DNA of 64,000 nt from Prochlorococcus sp. AG-409-M05 (GCA_003215435.1 QCKJ01000003.1:62001-126000); one strand, 5' to 3'; shown: positions 1-9,867, counted from the first letter of the stretch. Notes: generated from the sequence alone by a model not told the origin. Numbers and translations are program-made.

Positions 1-922
1 GAGAGATCTGACAGAAGAGCTTTGGCTTATGCGTGAAAGTCTTTCTAACGAAAATGTTGCAAGAAATTTTTTCCATCTTTCTCCATTAACGGGAATCTCA
101 CATTCAGAACATTGGCAAGACTTTTATAAACCAGCACTTAGACAAGGATTAGATCTCGTTAATAAGGGTGAGCTTCAAAAGCTTGTTCTTGCAGTCCGCC
201 AGTCAATTCACCTGGATCACCCTTTAGAACCACTAACTCTCCTATCCAAATTGAGAAAGCAACAAGCAGGAAGTTGTCGATTCCTCTGGCAAAATTCAAC
301 TGGAGATGCTTTTTTTGGGGCATCCCCTGAAAGACTGCTCAGTATTTATAGAGGTCAACTTCATAGTGATGCCTTAGCAGGGACTGCTGGCGAGAATGAT
401 GATGGGGAAGCCCTAATGCAATCAGAAAAAGACCGTAGAGAGCATGAACTTGTCGTCCAATCAATCTCCGCAAAACTCATTCAGCAAGGGCTAAAGCCAA
501 AATGTTCTAGAAAACCGAAACTGGCAAAGCATGGAAAATTACTTCATCTACATACACCAATAACAGCTAAGTCAAAAAACTATTCCCCTTTGCAACTTGC
601 CAATGTATTGCACCCAACACCAGCGGTAGCAGGACTCCCCTTAAGAGAAGCGATGGCGTGGCTTCGCACACTTGAACCATTTGAAAGAGGCTGCTATGCC
701 GCACCAATTGGATGGATAGATAGCTTTGGAGATGCAGAATTCCGAGTAGCGATTCGATCTGGAAAAACTCAAGGAAAAGTATTAGAAATTACTGCTGGGG
801 CTGGTCTCGTAAAAGGATCAGTTGCAGATAGAGAGCTGAAGGAAGTTGGCCTCAAGCTTGCAGTATTAGCAGGCCAGCTTGAACTTAAAACTCAAGACTC
901 TGTCAATAATGCAATCACCTGA
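1..922 (+). CDS. menF: Isochorismate synthase (chorismate-binding family), C-terminal part
   Basis: Converts chorismate to isochorismate, the entry step of naphthoquinone (phylloquinone) synthesis. The open frame runs in from the window edge (codons are readable from base 2), so the N-terminus is missing; an internal ATG at 29 is not taken as the start. Visible family motifs include [43 protein letters not shown] and a C-terminal GAGLVKGS, which belong to the MenF/TrpE/PabB chorismate-binding fold. MenF is chosen over anthranilate or aminodeoxychorismate synthase because of the GCYAAPIGW and AGAGLVKGS signatures. The gene ends tail-to-tail with glutathione synthetase and overlaps it by 31 bp. 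Confidence 0.85.
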   Translation, partial: RDLTEELWLMRESLSNENVARNFFHLSPLTGISHSEHWQDFYKPALRQGLDLVNKGELQKLVLAVRQSIHLDHPLEPLTLLSKLRKQQAGSCRFLWQNSTGDAFFGASPERLLSIYRGQLHSDALAGTAGENDDGEALMQSEKDRREHELVVQSISAKLIQQGLKPKCSRKPKLAKHGKLLHLHTPITAKSKNYSPLQLANVLHPTPAVAGLPLREAMAWLRTLEPFERGCYAAPIGWIDSFGDAEFRVAIRSGKTQGKVLEITAGAGLVKGSVADRELKEVGLKLAVLAGQLELKTQDSVNNAIT

Positions 923-1812
923 TCTGCTAAAGGAATTTGCATAAGGCTTTCAATCTCACGAATACCAGTTGGACTAGTCACATTGATTTCACTCAAGATC
1001 CCGTCAATAACATCTATACCAACAAAAAAAAGACCATGGTTTCTTAATTCAGGGCCTAGTTCTTCGCAGATATATTTATCTCTACTAGTAATTTCAGTAG
1101 CTTCAGCCTTTCCTCCTACGGCAAGATTACTCCGAAAATCACCATCCTTCGGTCTACGGTTTAAAGCTCCCAGGGGTTCTCCATTAACTAAAAGAATCCT
1201 TTTGTCACCTTCTAAGACATTCGAAATAAATTTCTGAATCATTATCGGCAATCTTTCTTGATCAGTAACCAGCTCAAATAACGCCTCAATTCCAGGTGAA
1301 CTGCTTGCACATCGCACTACACCTTGTCCAGCTTTACCTCCGAGTGGCTTTAAGACAACCTCACCCTGCTCTTTAGCAAATTGAGCGAGCTCAACAACAC
1401 TACTAGCGACCAGTGTTGGAGCCATAAGGTGACTAAAGCGCAAAGCACCTAATTTTTCATTCCAAGCTCTCAAAGAAGCCGGTCTATTTATTACTCGTAC
1501 TCCACATCTTTCTGCAAGCTCAAGCAAATGAGTGGAGTAAAGGTAAACATCATCGACAGGAGGATCTTTTCTCATCCACACAACTTCGAATTCAGTCAAT
1601 GGAAGTAATTCAGGCTTATCGACCACACACCAAGGCTCTGGTATCACTCTCGCACCCTTCACCCAAGCTTTATCACCTCTAGCCTGAAGATCTGCTGGTG
1701 TACAAGCCCACACATCAATTGATGCTCTGTAGGCAGCCTGCATAAGTGCAGCTGAAGAGTCCTTAAAAGATTTGATTTGCCCAAGAGGGTCTAGCACAAA
1801 TAAATGTCGCAT
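892..1812 (-). CDS. gshB: Glutathione synthetase
   Basis: ATP-grasp enzyme joining gamma-glutamylcysteine and glycine to make glutathione. Seen: an N-terminal HLFVLDPL strand typical of prokaryotic GshB, the MRKDPPVDD motif, the glycine-rich LGGKAGQG loop in the middle, and the C-terminal [14 protein letters not shown] motif that closes the active site. About 306 residues, normal for the family. The ATG at 1812 is chosen because GAGGAG lies just upstream; an in-frame TTG at 1824 would overlap the glutaredoxin stop. It follows the glutaredoxin gene directly on the same strand, so the two probably form a thiol-redox operon. Confidence 0.93.
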   Translation of the reverse strand: MRHLFVLDPLGQIKSFKDSSAALMQAAYRASIDVWACTPADLQARGDKAWVKGARVIPEPWCVVDKPELLPLTEFEVVWMRKDPPVDDVYLYSTHLLELAERCGVRVINRPASLRAWNEKLGALRFSHLMAPTLVASSVVELAQFAKEQGEVVLKPLGGKAGQGVVRCASSSPGIEALFELVTDQERLPIMIQKFISNVLEGDKRILLVNGEPLGALNRRPKDGDFRSNLAVGGKAEATEITSRDKYICEELGPELRNHGLFFVGIDVIDGILSEINVTSPTGIREIESLMQIPLADQVIALLTES

Positions 1813-1820
1813 TATTCTCC

Positions 1821-2078
1821 TCAAAGCATTAAGAGACGGTCTAAATCTCCAACCTCCTCAAGTGCATACAAATCATCGCATCCACCAATCCCTTTATCAT
1901 CAATAAATATCTGAGGAACGCTAGTTCGCCCATCTGATCTCTCAGACATTACCTTCCTAGCGGCATTGTCACCGTCAATTGAATACTCTTGATATCTCAC
2001 TCCTTTTTGCTCCAGTAGAGCTTTTGCCCGAATGCAAAAAGGACAAGATTGCCACGTATAAATCTCAACCTTAGCCAT
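1821..2078 (-). CDS. grxC: Glutaredoxin (class I, GrxC-type)
   Basis: Small glutathione-dependent disulfide reductase. The 85-residue protein has the CPFC active site at residues 12-15, the TSVPQIFID cis-proline strand around residues 53-61 and the GGCDDL glutathione-binding turn. Length and order match dithiol glutaredoxins. It lies immediately upstream of gshB in the same direction, which fits use of the glutathione made by its neighbour. It is divergent from prfB, so the roughly 77-bp gap must hold both promoters. Confidence 0.93.
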   Translation of the reverse strand: MAKVEIYTWQSCPFCIRAKALLEQKGVRYQEYSIDGDNAARKVMSERSDGRTSVPQIFIDDKGIGGCDDLYALEEVGDLDRLLML

Positions 2079-2155
2079 GGTTAATAAGTTACTGTTCGAT
2101 GATCCTATTCAGATTGATCATGCGATAGCGTCGTAGTTAAGAGAAGAAACCTCAG

Positions 2156-3290
2156 TTGCTAGATCTAACCGAATTCAAAAAAGACCTTTCTTTGCTAACT
2201 GATCGCCTGGGTCAAGCCCAGGACTGTCTTTGACATAGCGGCATTAAAGGCACTTCAACAAGACCTAGAGCATTGTGCTGCACAACCAGATTTCTGGGAT
2301 GACCAGAACAATGCTCAACAAAAAATGCGCCAACTAGATGAAGTCAAAGACCAATTAGCAGAACTATTGAAATGGAAAGGCATTATCAATGATGCAAAAG
2401 CAATGGTTGAGTTATTTGAATTGGAGCCAGATGTTCAATTGCTTAATGAAGCGCAATCTGGATTAAATCAACTTCGCAAAGACCTTGATAGATGGGAACT
2501 AGAGCGTCTTCTGAGTGGTCCTTATGACAAAGAAGGAGCGGTTATTTCTATAAATGCTGGGGCTGGAGGAACAGATGCTCAAGATTGGGCTCAAATGTTG
2601 TTGAGAATGTACAACCGTTGGGCTGAAGACCACGGAATGACAGTCAAAGTTGATGAGATTTCCGAAGGAGAAGAAGCAGGTATCAAAAGCGTCACAATTG
2701 AAATCGAAGGTAGATACGCATATGGATACCTTCAAAATGAAAAAGGAACTCACAGATTAGTGAGAATTTCTCCATTTAATGCAAATGCTAAGCGGCAAAC
2801 AAGCTTTGCAGGAGTAGAGGTAATGCCAAAGCTAGAAAACGAGGTAGAGCTAGAGATCCCAGAAAAAGACCTTGAGGTAACAACTAGTCGCTCTGGAGGT
2901 GCTGGAGGGCAGAATGTCAACAAAGTAGAGACAGCTGTTCGTATCCTGCACATTCCCAGTGGTTTAGCAGTGCGCTGCACCCAAGAAAGATCCCAACTGC
3001 AAAACAAAGAAAAAGCAATGGCGCTTCTTAAAGCAAAACTTTTAATTATTGCCCAAGAACAAAGGGCGGCCGAGATTGCTGATATCCGTGGCGATATGGT
3101 CGAAGCAGCGTGGGGCAATCAAATCCGCAACTATGTTTTTCATCCTTATCAAATGGTCAAAGACTTGCGCACAGAATTAGAAACCACTGATGTTCAGGCA
3201 GTTATGGATGGAGGTCTAGATGAATTTATGCAGGCTCTACTTCGTCAAGGGCTGGATCAGCCTAAAAACGAAGCGAAGAAAACTAACTAA
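2156..3290 (+). CDS. prfB: Peptide chain release factor 2, made by programmed +1 frameshift
   Basis: Terminates translation at UGA and UAA. The long frame (from 2232) carries RF2 motifs: the SPF codon-recognition tripeptide in [12 protein letters not shown] and the catalytic GGQ in [11 protein letters not shown]. The N-terminal helix domain is split. A first frame opens at TTG 2156, runs 25 codons, and hits TGA at 2231-2233 in the context CTT TGA C. Slipping +1 on CTT continues as [13 protein letters not shown] into the main frame, giving about 377 residues. No ATG or GTG lies between the previous in-frame stop (2138) and the TGA, so TTG is the only usual start. The known RF2 autoregulation by low RF2 levels is inferred. 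Confidence 0.93.
2220..2234 (+). promoter_or_regulatory. RF2 programmed +1 frameshift site
   Basis: CTT TGA C sits at 2228-2234, with the TGA as codon 26 counted from the TTG start, the same codon number as in Escherichia coli prfB. A short Shine-Dalgarno-like AGGA lies at 2220-2223, four bases before the CTT, weaker than the AGGGGG of E. coli. Frameshifting here is established for the RF2 family; its use in this gene is inferred from the two frames joining exactly at this site. Confidence 0.88.
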
Positions 3291-3296
3291 GTCGAC

Positions 3297-3491
3297 ATGA
3301 GCAGTACTAAAACCTCAAAAAAAGATTCTGAAGGGTTTACACCCTCGCCAAGTTTTGTGAAATTGGCCATGAAGAATATGGTGAGAAAAGGTCAACAAAG
3401 CCTGATCCACTTTGGATTAACCGGGTTGGGGTTTATAGTTTTCATCCTTTTTATCGCCTGGTTAGGTCGACCAAACCTTCCACCAGGATGA
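3297..3491 (+). CDS. Small membrane protein, DUF3285 family
   Basis: A 64-residue protein with a polar N-terminal third, the PSFVKLAMKNMVRKG motif typical of cyanobacterial DUF3285 proteins (from memory), and one C-terminal membrane helix (about residues 39-57) ending in LGRPNLPPG. It begins six bases after prfB and ends five bases before ybeY, so it is probably cotranscribed with both. No biochemical role is known to me; a thylakoid or plasma membrane location is inferred from the single helix. Confidence 0.8.
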   Translation: MSSTKTSKKDSEGFTPSPSFVKLAMKNMVRKGQQSLIHFGLTGLGFIVFILFIAWLGRPNLPPG

Positions 3492-3495
3492 CTCA

Positions 3496-4068
3496 GTGAA
3501 ACAGCAGATTCAGGCGATAGATCTTGATCTAACCTTTTCTGCAGCCCCAGAAAATCTGTGGGGACCAAACTTGGATTCACCTACAAAACAAAGATTGTGT
3601 CAAGCTGATGTTTGGGAAAAAGATCTTGAAAACTGGATCCAGGCCTTACGCAAAAATTTAAATCTGGCCTGTCCGGAGATAGTCCGTGAGGCCTCATGTA
3701 TAAGTTTAGGACTTGAACTCAGTGATGATGAAACACTCAAAAGGTTGAATTCTATTTGGCGTAAAAATGACACCAAAACAGATGTGCTTTCATTTCCTGC
3801 CCTAGAAGAAACCTTCCCTGTCAGTCAAGGCACATGTGTTGAACTTGGTGACATTATTGTTTCAGTACCAACAGCAAAGCTCCAAGCGAAAGAATACAAG
3901 CATGACCTTACAAGTGAACTCCAATGGCTAGTAACTCATGGTCTTCTTCACTTATTAGGTTGGAACCATCCAAATGAGCAAAGTCTCAAACAAATGTTGG
4001 CTTGCCAAGAACAACTTCTCGGTATTAAGAGTAATGTTCAGCACCACAGTGACAAAACAGACAGATAA
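3496..4068 (+). CDS. ybeY: Endoribonuclease YbeY (16S rRNA maturation)
   Basis: Zinc-dependent RNase involved in 16S rRNA 3' end maturation and ribosome quality control. The zinc motif is seen as HGLLHLLGWNHP, three histidines in the H-x3-H-x5-H arrangement, preceded by the family pattern NDTKTDVLSFP and LGDIIVS. It is 190 residues, slightly longer than the usual 150-160 because of an N-terminal extension with no recognisable motif. The start is GTG at 3496. It sits between the DUF3285 gene and dgkA; ybeY next to diacylglycerol kinase is a common bacterial arrangement. Confidence 0.92.
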   Translation: MKQQIQAIDLDLTFSAAPENLWGPNLDSPTKQRLCQADVWEKDLENWIQALRKNLNLACPEIVREASCISLGLELSDDETLKRLNSIWRKNDTKTDVLSFPALEETFPVSQGTCVELGDIIVSVPTAKLQAKEYKHDLTSELQWLVTHGLLHLLGWNHPNEQSLKQMLACQEQLLGIKSNVQHHSDKTDR

Positions 4069-4071
4069 CTA

Positions 4072-4533
4072 ATGTCTTCTAAGACCACCAACTTACAGTC
4101 CGAATCAATCCCCACTCCCACTCCAAAGGGAGGGAAAACAACAACCCGAGGAAGTGCCTGGAAAATAGCTGGAGACCTGCCTGCAAGCTTTCGTTACGCA
4201 GCACAAGGTATAGCTTATGGATTTCGAAGCCAAAGGAATTTTCGAATACACGTTGTTATTGGTACAACCACTCTGTTATTAGGAATATGGCTTGAGCTAA
4301 GTTCAACCCAATTAGCAATACTTGTATTGACAGTAGCTGCAGTGCTTGTCCTCGAATTACTAAACACCTCAATAGAAGCAGTCGTAGATTTAGCAATAGG
4401 ACGTAGATTTCACCCCCTAGCACGAATAGCAAAAGACTGTGCTGCTGCTGCTGTACTGGTCGCTTCAATAAATTCACTATTAATTGCAGTTTTACTAGTA
4501 ATTCCTCCTCTCTTCATTCACCTAGGGCTCTAA
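4072..4533 (+). CDS. dgkA: Diacylglycerol kinase (prokaryotic DgkA family)
   Basis: Integral membrane lipid or undecaprenol kinase. The N-terminal 40 residues are polar and rich in Thr/Pro; the conserved core begins at SFRYAAQGIAYGFRSQRNFRIH, followed by three membrane helices and the catalytic stretch ELLNTSIEAVVDL with the asparagine and glutamates of the family. HPLARIAKDCAAAAVL follows, also canonical. 153 residues with the extension. It starts four bases after ybeY and is followed by trpG after 12 bases. Whether the substrate is diacylglycerol or undecaprenol cannot be told from sequence. Confidence 0.9.
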   Translation: MSSKTTNLQSESIPTPTPKGGKTTTRGSAWKIAGDLPASFRYAAQGIAYGFRSQRNFRIHVVIGTTTLLLGIWLELSSTQLAILVLTVAAVLVLELLNTSIEAVVDLAIGRRFHPLARIAKDCAAAAVLVASINSLLIAVLLVIPPLFIHLGL

Positions 4534-4545
4534 CTCATTCCCACG

Positions 4546-5136
4546 ATGCTTCTAGTAATTGACAACTACGACAGCTTTACATTCAACCTAGTCCAGTACT
4601 TGGGAGAACTATCCACGGCTCATCCGATAGCTTCTGAAGTAATAGTAAGGCGTAATGATTCTTTGACAGTAGAGCAAGCTCAAAAGCTCAAGCCAACAGC
4701 AATAATCCTATCTCCAGGACCAGGAGATCCAAATCAGTCAGGTATATGCCTCGAAATTCTTGCAAGGTTGTCGCCAACCATCCCCACATTAGGGGTTTGC
4801 CTTGGCCATCAAGCAATAGCTCAAGTCTTTGGCGGCAAAATTGTTAGAGCCAATCAACTTATGCATGGAAAAACATCGCCTGTCTTTCATGAAGAACAAG
4901 GTATTTTTTCAGGTTTACCTCAGCCACTTACTGCTACTAGGTATCACAGTCTTATCGCTGAAAAAGACACTCTTCCAAATTGCCTAGAAGTGACTGCCTG
5001 GCTGCAAGACGGAACCATCATGGGTCTTCGACACAAGGACTACCCTCATCTACAGGGTGTACAGTTCCATCCCGAAAGCGTACTAACTGATTCAGGCCAC
5101 CAATTGCTCAGCAACTTTTTAGTTCTAGCTGAATAA
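4546..5136 (+). CDS. trpG: Anthranilate/aminodeoxychorismate synthase glutaminase subunit
   Basis: Class I glutamine amidotransferase supplying ammonia to chorismate-binding subunits for tryptophan or folate synthesis. Seen: start LLVIDNYDSFTFNLVQYLGE, LSPGPGDP, the nucleophile elbow GVCLGHQ and the catalytic HPES near the C-terminus. 196 residues is the normal length for a free-standing subunit. TrpG and PabA cannot be separated by sequence alone and one protein may serve both pathways. It is not next to trpE; it lies in a mixed plus-strand run with ybeY and dgkA. Confidence 0.9.
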   Translation: MLLVIDNYDSFTFNLVQYLGELSTAHPIASEVIVRRNDSLTVEQAQKLKPTAIILSPGPGDPNQSGICLEILARLSPTIPTLGVCLGHQAIAQVFGGKIVRANQLMHGKTSPVFHEEQGIFSGLPQPLTATRYHSLIAEKDTLPNCLEVTAWLQDGTIMGLRHKDYPHLQGVQFHPESVLTDSGHQLLSNFLVLAE

Positions 5137-5178
5137 AGAAACATAACTACTAACTTCCCGAGCCTTAGGGTTTCCTCT

Positions 5179-5916
5179 ATGCCAAACAACTTCAACTTCC
5201 TCAAAAATGCACTTCTTTTCGCAATTTCCGCATTAGGTGTTTTCGTACCATCTACCTCATGGGCTCAACAAAAGAGTGTAAGTATTAAGAGCTACGGTCA
5301 CAGTGCACTGCTAATCAAAAGTGACAGTAACACTGTTTTAATCAACCCATTTAAAGCCGTTGGCTGCGCTTCAAAACTTAAAGAACCTAAAATAGAAGCC
5401 AATGTAATTCTTGCAAGTTCAATATTGCCCGATGAAGGTGCAAAAGTAGCTAAAGGAACATTTCTTGTACAGCCAGGGTCCTATCGAATTAATGGACTTC
5501 AACTCGAAGGTTTTTCTATACCACATGACCGTATAGGTGGACGTCGATTTGGCAAAGCAACTATTTGGAGATGGACCCAAGGTGGACTCAAGTTTGCTCA
5601 CTTAGGAGGAAGTGCTGCCCCCCTAACTTCTGAAGCAAAAGTCTTACTTGGACGTCCCGACATACTTATCATTGGTGTTGGAGGAGGTGCCAAGGTTTAT
5701 AACGGGAAAGAGGCAGCTGAAATTGCAAAAAGCCTTATACCAAAAGTAATTATCCCCGTGCAATATGTAGTTGGGGCAATACCTGAAAACTGTGATCAAC
5801 AAGGCATCGCTCCTTTCTTAGAAGCGATGTCCGGCACGAAAGTAATGCAAGGCAAGTCCCGAATCAAACTTCGTGGAAACTTATCAAATGAAACAATTAT
5901 CCATCGCCTGCAATAA
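5179..5916 (+). CDS. Exported metallo-beta-lactamase-fold protein with degenerate metal site
   Basis: The 245-residue protein starts with a signal peptide (charged N-terminus, hydrophobic core, cleavage probably near SWA at about residue 29). The body follows the UlaG-like MBL layout: YGHSALLIKSDSNTVLINP at the start, a second-half IPHDRIGG and a GGLKFAHLGG strand. The expected HxHxDH motif is replaced by SSILPDEG, and the aspartate expected after HLGG is missing, so most metal ligands are gone. Known family members are metallohydrolases; here catalysis is doubtful and a binding or structural role is possible. It is the last gene of this plus-strand run and converges on hisC. Confidence 0.75.
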   Translation: MPNNFNFLKNALLFAISALGVFVPSTSWAQQKSVSIKSYGHSALLIKSDSNTVLINPFKAVGCASKLKEPKIEANVILASSILPDEGAKVAKGTFLVQPGSYRINGLQLEGFSIPHDRIGGRRFGKATIWRWTQGGLKFAHLGGSAAPLTSEAKVLLGRPDILIIGVGGGAKVYNGKEAAEIAKSLIPKVIIPVQYVVGAIPENCDQQGIAPFLEAMSGTKVMQGKSRIKLRGNLSNETIIHRLQ

Positions 5917-5964
5917 GAAAGTCCAAGACTCCAAAAGCAAATCGAAAGGGTAAAGCAATCAAAG

Positions 5965-7086
5965 TTATTTTTTATTTTCAATAGTCAGATAAGCATTCCA
6001 GAACTGCTCCATTTGAGTAGTCGTTCCAATGCTCACCCTTAATGAACCATCAATAAGATCTTTACCAACCATATCTCTAACAAGAATGCCTTCCTTTTTA
6101 AGGCAGATATCAACCTCATGGTGTTGGCGTCTTGGCCAAACTAAAAAATAATTGCCACCATCCAAATGATGTCTTGTTCCAGTGTCAAGAAGCTTAACCT
6201 TTATCCAATCTCTGGCCTGTAAAACCTCCTTTATATACGCATCGGTATAAGACTGGTCAGCAAGTGCAGCAAATGCAGCCGTCACTGCAAAGCTATTTAT
6301 ATCGTAGGGTCCCGTAACCCGGGCAATACGATCGACTACATATGGTGAACCAATAGCAAAACCAATGCGTAAGCCAGCCAAACCAGCAGTTTTTGAGAGG
6401 GAACGCAATACTAATAAGTTAGGTGTATCAGCAAAATTCACACTAGGTAAAACACTATCTCCGGTAAAAGCCTCATAAAGTTCATCAATCACTATCAAAG
6501 TATCTGACGAGATATCAGCAATCTCCAGAATTTTCTCAGGTGCTAATCGAGTTCCAGTTGGATTATTAGGATTACAAAGAAACACAAGTCGAGGCTGTGT
6601 TTCCCTAATCGCAGTACAAATTTTCTCAAAGGGGAAATCAAAGTCTTTACCCTGATATGGCATTGAAAGGACCTGCATTCCCTGCATCTGCGCACAGGGC
6701 GTGTAATAGCCAAAAGTTGGCGTAGTCGTAAGCATCGTTTCTCCAGAATGCCCATAAGCATGAAAAATTGAATTAATCGCAGCATCAACACCATTAAAAA
6801 TCCCAATCTGGTTAGACAAAAGAGAAGTTAAAAGTCCTTGAGTAGACAAATTTTTAATAAATGCCTCTCTCAAGCCGCTATATTCAGGATATATAGCGAT
6901 TTGATTAGCTGAAATATTTCTCAAAGCCTCTAAAACCTTAGGGCTAGGCCCAAGTGTATTCTCATTAAAATCAAGTCTTAAAAATGTACGGCGTCCTTCC
7001 AAAGGAGCTGAATAGGGCTTCATTCTCTCGACTTCTAATCGAGCCAAAGGAGGCTTAGAAAACGAAGAGTCAGTCGAAGGGTCCAT
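5965..7086 (-). CDS. hisC: Histidinol-phosphate aminotransferase
   Basis: PLP-dependent class I/II aminotransferase of histidine synthesis. Seen: RLDFNENTLGPSP near the N-terminus, NPNNPTG, VIDELYEAF, and the PLP lysine motif SLSKTAGLAGLRIGFAIG. The ATG at 7086 is chosen because it overlaps the argS stop in an ATGA arrangement; this gives 373 residues. A longer frame to 7158 would run far into argS. HisC-like proteins sometimes act on aromatic amino acids, so specificity is inferred. Coupled translation with argS is likely. A second, distinct aminotransferase of this superfamily lies at 21458-22540. Confidence 0.88.
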   Translation of the reverse strand: MDPSTDSSFSKPPLARLEVERMKPYSAPLEGRRTFLRLDFNENTLGPSPKVLEALRNISANQIAIYPEYSGLREAFIKNLSTQGLLTSLLSNQIGIFNGVDAAINSIFHAYGHSGETMLTTTPTFGYYTPCAQMQGMQVLSMPYQGKDFDFPFEKICTAIRETQPRLVFLCNPNNPTGTRLAPEKILEIADISSDTLIVIDELYEAFTGDSVLPSVNFADTPNLLVLRSLSKTAGLAGLRIGFAIGSPYVVDRIARVTGPYDINSFAVTAAFAALADQSYTDAYIKEVLQARDWIKVKLLDTGTRHHLDGGNYFLVWPRRQHHEVDICLKKEGILVRDMVGKDLIDGSLRVSIGTTTQMEQFWNAYLTIENKK

Positions 7087-8897
7087 CACATTCGATCCAA
7101 AGTAGGTATTCCAAGGAGACCTAAGCCCAAGCGGAGAGTTTCTGCAGTAAGCCGACAAAGAACAAGGCGTGAATTACGAAATGGCTGTTCTGCTTTTAAA
7201 ACAGGTACTTGGTCATAAAATCGATTAAAGACCTGGCTTAATTCAAATAAATAGTTGCAAAGTCGGTTGGGCAACAACTCTTCCTCTACCTGAATAATTA
7301 TCTCATCAAATTTGAGTATTTGCCTAACTAAATCCCATTCATAGCGCTCACAAAAAGAAAGATTATCACCTGTGGTCTCTAGATCACCTCCTTTACGCGC
7401 AATTCCAGAAATGCGAACACACGCATAAAGCAAATAAGGAGCTGTATTCCCTTGAAGGGAAAGCATTCGATCAAAACTAAACTGATAATTAGTAATGCGA
7501 TTTTGACTAAGGTCAGCATATTTCACCGATGCCAAACCAACAGTTGTAGAGACCTTATTTATAAAAGCCTGGTCTTCTTCACGACCTTCCTCATTCAAGC
7601 GCCTACACAGATCAATCTTTGCCCGATCAACTGCTTCATCCAACAAGTCACATAGACGAACAGTTTCTCCTGACCGGGTTTTTAACTTCTTGCCATCATC
7701 TCCGAGAACCAATCCAAAAGGAACATGCTGAACACGTCCCTGCTCAGGAATCCAGTTGGCGCGTTGAGCTACCTGAAAGACGCCATCAAAGTGATTAGCC
7801 TGTCCAGCATCAGTCACATAAATAACCCTAGTGGCTCCATCCCCTTCTGGTGTCTGCTTAAATCGATAACGCAATGCGGCTAGATCAGTAGTTGCATAAT
7901 TAAATCCACCGTCTTTTTTCTGTACAATTACAGGGGGGGCTTTACGGGAGTCTTGACTCTTTTCCTGAAGAAAGACGCACTTGGCGCCTTGATCGGTCAC
8001 AACAAGATGTTTAGTAGTCAATTCATCGACAACACTTTTGAGATATGGGTTATAAAAAGACTCACCTCGTTCATGAATGCTGATGTTTAGTCGATCATAT
8101 ATTTTTTGAAACTCTCTACGTGACTGATCACACAATAATTGCCATGCCTTTAGTGCCAGTAAGTCACCACCCTGAAGCTTAACCACTTCATGTCGCGATT
8201 TAGTCCTGAAATGCTCGTCATCATCAAACCGCTTCTTGGCCTCGCGATAGAAAGCCACAAGGTCACCTAAATCTACAGAATCTGCCTTATGAAGAGCCTG
8301 AGGTGAAACCTCATTTAAATGCGTAATCAGCATTCCAAATTGAGTCCCCCAATCACCAACATGATTAACCCGCACTACAGAATGGCCAAGAAATTCCAAA
8401 ACTCTTGAAAGACAATCACCAATAATGGTTGAGCGAAGGTGTCCCACATGCATCTCCTTAGCAATGTTCGGACTAGAAAAGTCAACGACTACAGATGAAG
8501 CCTGATCCTTTCCCTTATTAACAACATTATGAGGAACTCCAAGACGATCATCACCAAGACGATCTTTTAATTCTTTAATAAGGCACTCATTTCGAATGGT
8601 GAGATTTATGAAGCCAGGTCCAGCTATCTTTGGGATTTCACAAATTTCTAAAAAGTCATCATCTTCTTCTAATTGTTCAACAATCGCATTTGCAATATCT
8701 CTAGGCGATCTCTTCATTTTCTTAGCTAATGACAACGCACAATTTGCCTGAAAGTCACCAAACTCTGGTTTACTAGCACTAACTAATTGAGGATCAATGG
8801 ATAAACAACTATTTCCTGGAATCAAACCCAAATCTGGTAAAGACCTCTCAAGGGCTTTACACAAATAAGTCTCAACAGAACTAAACAAACTGAGCAT
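7086..8897 (-). CDS. argS: Arginyl-tRNA synthetase
   Basis: Class I aminoacyl-tRNA synthetase charging tRNA-Arg. It has the N-terminal Add-1 domain, the HIGH-type motif [12 protein letters not shown] within [26 protein letters not shown] in place of a canonical KMSKS loop (normal for ArgRS), and the C-terminal DALR anticodon-binding helices ending [14 protein letters not shown]. 603 residues is the usual length. It overlaps hisC by four bases and lies about 65 bases downstream of nadC on the same strand. Confidence 0.96.
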   Translation of the reverse strand: MLSLFSSVETYLCKALERSLPDLGLIPGNSCLSIDPQLVSASKPEFGDFQANCALSLAKKMKRSPRDIANAIVEQLEEDDDFLEICEIPKIAGPGFINLTIRNECLIKELKDRLGDDRLGVPHNVVNKGKDQASSVVVDFSSPNIAKEMHVGHLRSTIIGDCLSRVLEFLGHSVVRVNHVGDWGTQFGMLITHLNEVSPQALHKADSVDLGDLVAFYREAKKRFDDDEHFRTKSRHEVVKLQGGDLLALKAWQLLCDQSRREFQKIYDRLNISIHERGESFYNPYLKSVVDELTTKHLVVTDQGAKCVFLQEKSQDSRKAPPVIVQKKDGGFNYATTDLAALRYRFKQTPEGDGATRVIYVTDAGQANHFDGVFQVAQRANWIPEQGRVQHVPFGLVLGDDGKKLKTRSGETVRLCDLLDEAVDRAKIDLCRRLNEEGREEDQAFINKVSTTVGLASVKYADLSQNRITNYQFSFDRMLSLQGNTAPYLLYACVRISGIARKGGDLETTGDNLSFCERYEWDLVRQILKFDEIIIQVEEELLPNRLCNYLFELSQVFNRFYDQVPVLKAEQPFRNSRLVLCRLTAETLRLGLGLLGIPTLDRM

Positions 8898-8962
8898 AGC
8901 TTTTGATCAACAAAAAATAAAAAAAAGAATCGTGTTATGCCTCATGGTCTTAATAAGACAAA

Positions 8963-9835
8963 TCACCCAGCTTGATCGAAAAGCATACTGAAATCGAGCC
9001 AAGGGCTTTTAGTAAAAGGAGCACTAGTAGAAATTAAATCAATACCAGTTTTTGCATAGGCCCTTAAATTTTTTACATCAATACCAGAAGCTTCTAGGAC
9101 AACTCGAGATGGTTTCTGGGGATCACCCTCAAGTAATGATAATTGTCGTAAGTGGGGTACAAGATTCTCCAAAGACGACACAGGAAACTCATCCAAGAGC
9201 AATCCATCAACACCTGCTCTGACAGCGGTCTCTGCCTGTTCGGGCGTTTCAACCTCCACAATGACACGTGCTGGCCACGGCAATGATTTTCTCAAGGAAA
9301 ACACTGCAAGATCTATGCTTTCAACGCATGAGAGATGGTTTTCCTTCAACATTGCTGCATCATCAAGACCAAATCGATGATTCACACCTCCTCCACATCT
9401 AAAAGCGTATTTCTCAAAAATACGCAAACCTGGAGTCGTCTTACGAGTATCTGCAAGATGGGCACCAGTACCTTCAAGGTTTTTAACTAAATTTGCAGTA
9501 AATGTGGCAATACCAGACAATCGCATCGCAAGATTTAATGCTGTTCTCTCACCACCCACTAAAGAGGCTGCAGGCCCTTCAAATAAAACTAATTTTTGTC
9601 CAGAGTTAATAACTGTACCGTCAGGAACAAGTACCTTTATCTTTACAGAGGGGTCCAGTAAATAAAAAAGTCTTTCAACTAAAGGTCCACCACAAAAGAT
9701 GCCAGGTTGTTTAGTAACCCAATAAGCAGAGGCATTACAAGAGTTCAGAGCTGACCGGGTTAAATCACCCCGTCCAAAATCCTCATCTAAAAAGCCTTGT
9801 AAAAGAGTATTTAGCGATGGGGTAAGAAAATCCAA
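8963..9835 (-). CDS. nadC: Nicotinate-nucleotide pyrophosphorylase (quinolinate phosphoribosyltransferase)
   Basis: Converts quinolinate and PRPP to nicotinate mononucleotide in NAD synthesis. Seen: EDFGRGDLT at the N-terminus, ALNLAMRLSGIAT, the ADTRKTTPGLR active-site motif, GGGVNHRFGLDDAAMLKENH, and VEVETPEQAE. No ATG or GTG is well placed. The TTG at 9835 gives 290 residues, matching family length, with AGAAG nearby upstream; another TTG at 9883 would overlap mnmE by 16 bases and add residues with no family similarity. It follows mnmE closely. Confidence 0.92.
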   Translation of the reverse strand: MDFLTPSLNTLLQGFLDEDFGRGDLTRSALNSCNASAYWVTKQPGIFCGGPLVERLFYLLDPSVKIKVLVPDGTVINSGQKLVLFEGPAASLVGGERTALNLAMRLSGIATFTANLVKNLEGTGAHLADTRKTTPGLRIFEKYAFRCGGGVNHRFGLDDAAMLKENHLSCVESIDLAVFSLRKSLPWPARVIVEVETPEQAETAVRAGVDGLLLDEFPVSSLENLVPHLRQLSLLEGDPQKPSRVVLEASGIDVKNLRAYAKTGIDLISTSAPFTKSPWLDFSMLFDQAG

Positions 9836-9867
9836 AACTAGTCTTCTAAAGCAATGAATAGAAAGAT

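Noticed and set aside
7087-7158. N-terminal extension of hisC
   Set aside because: Would overlap argS by 73 bases; the ATG in the ATGA overlap at 7086 fits family length.
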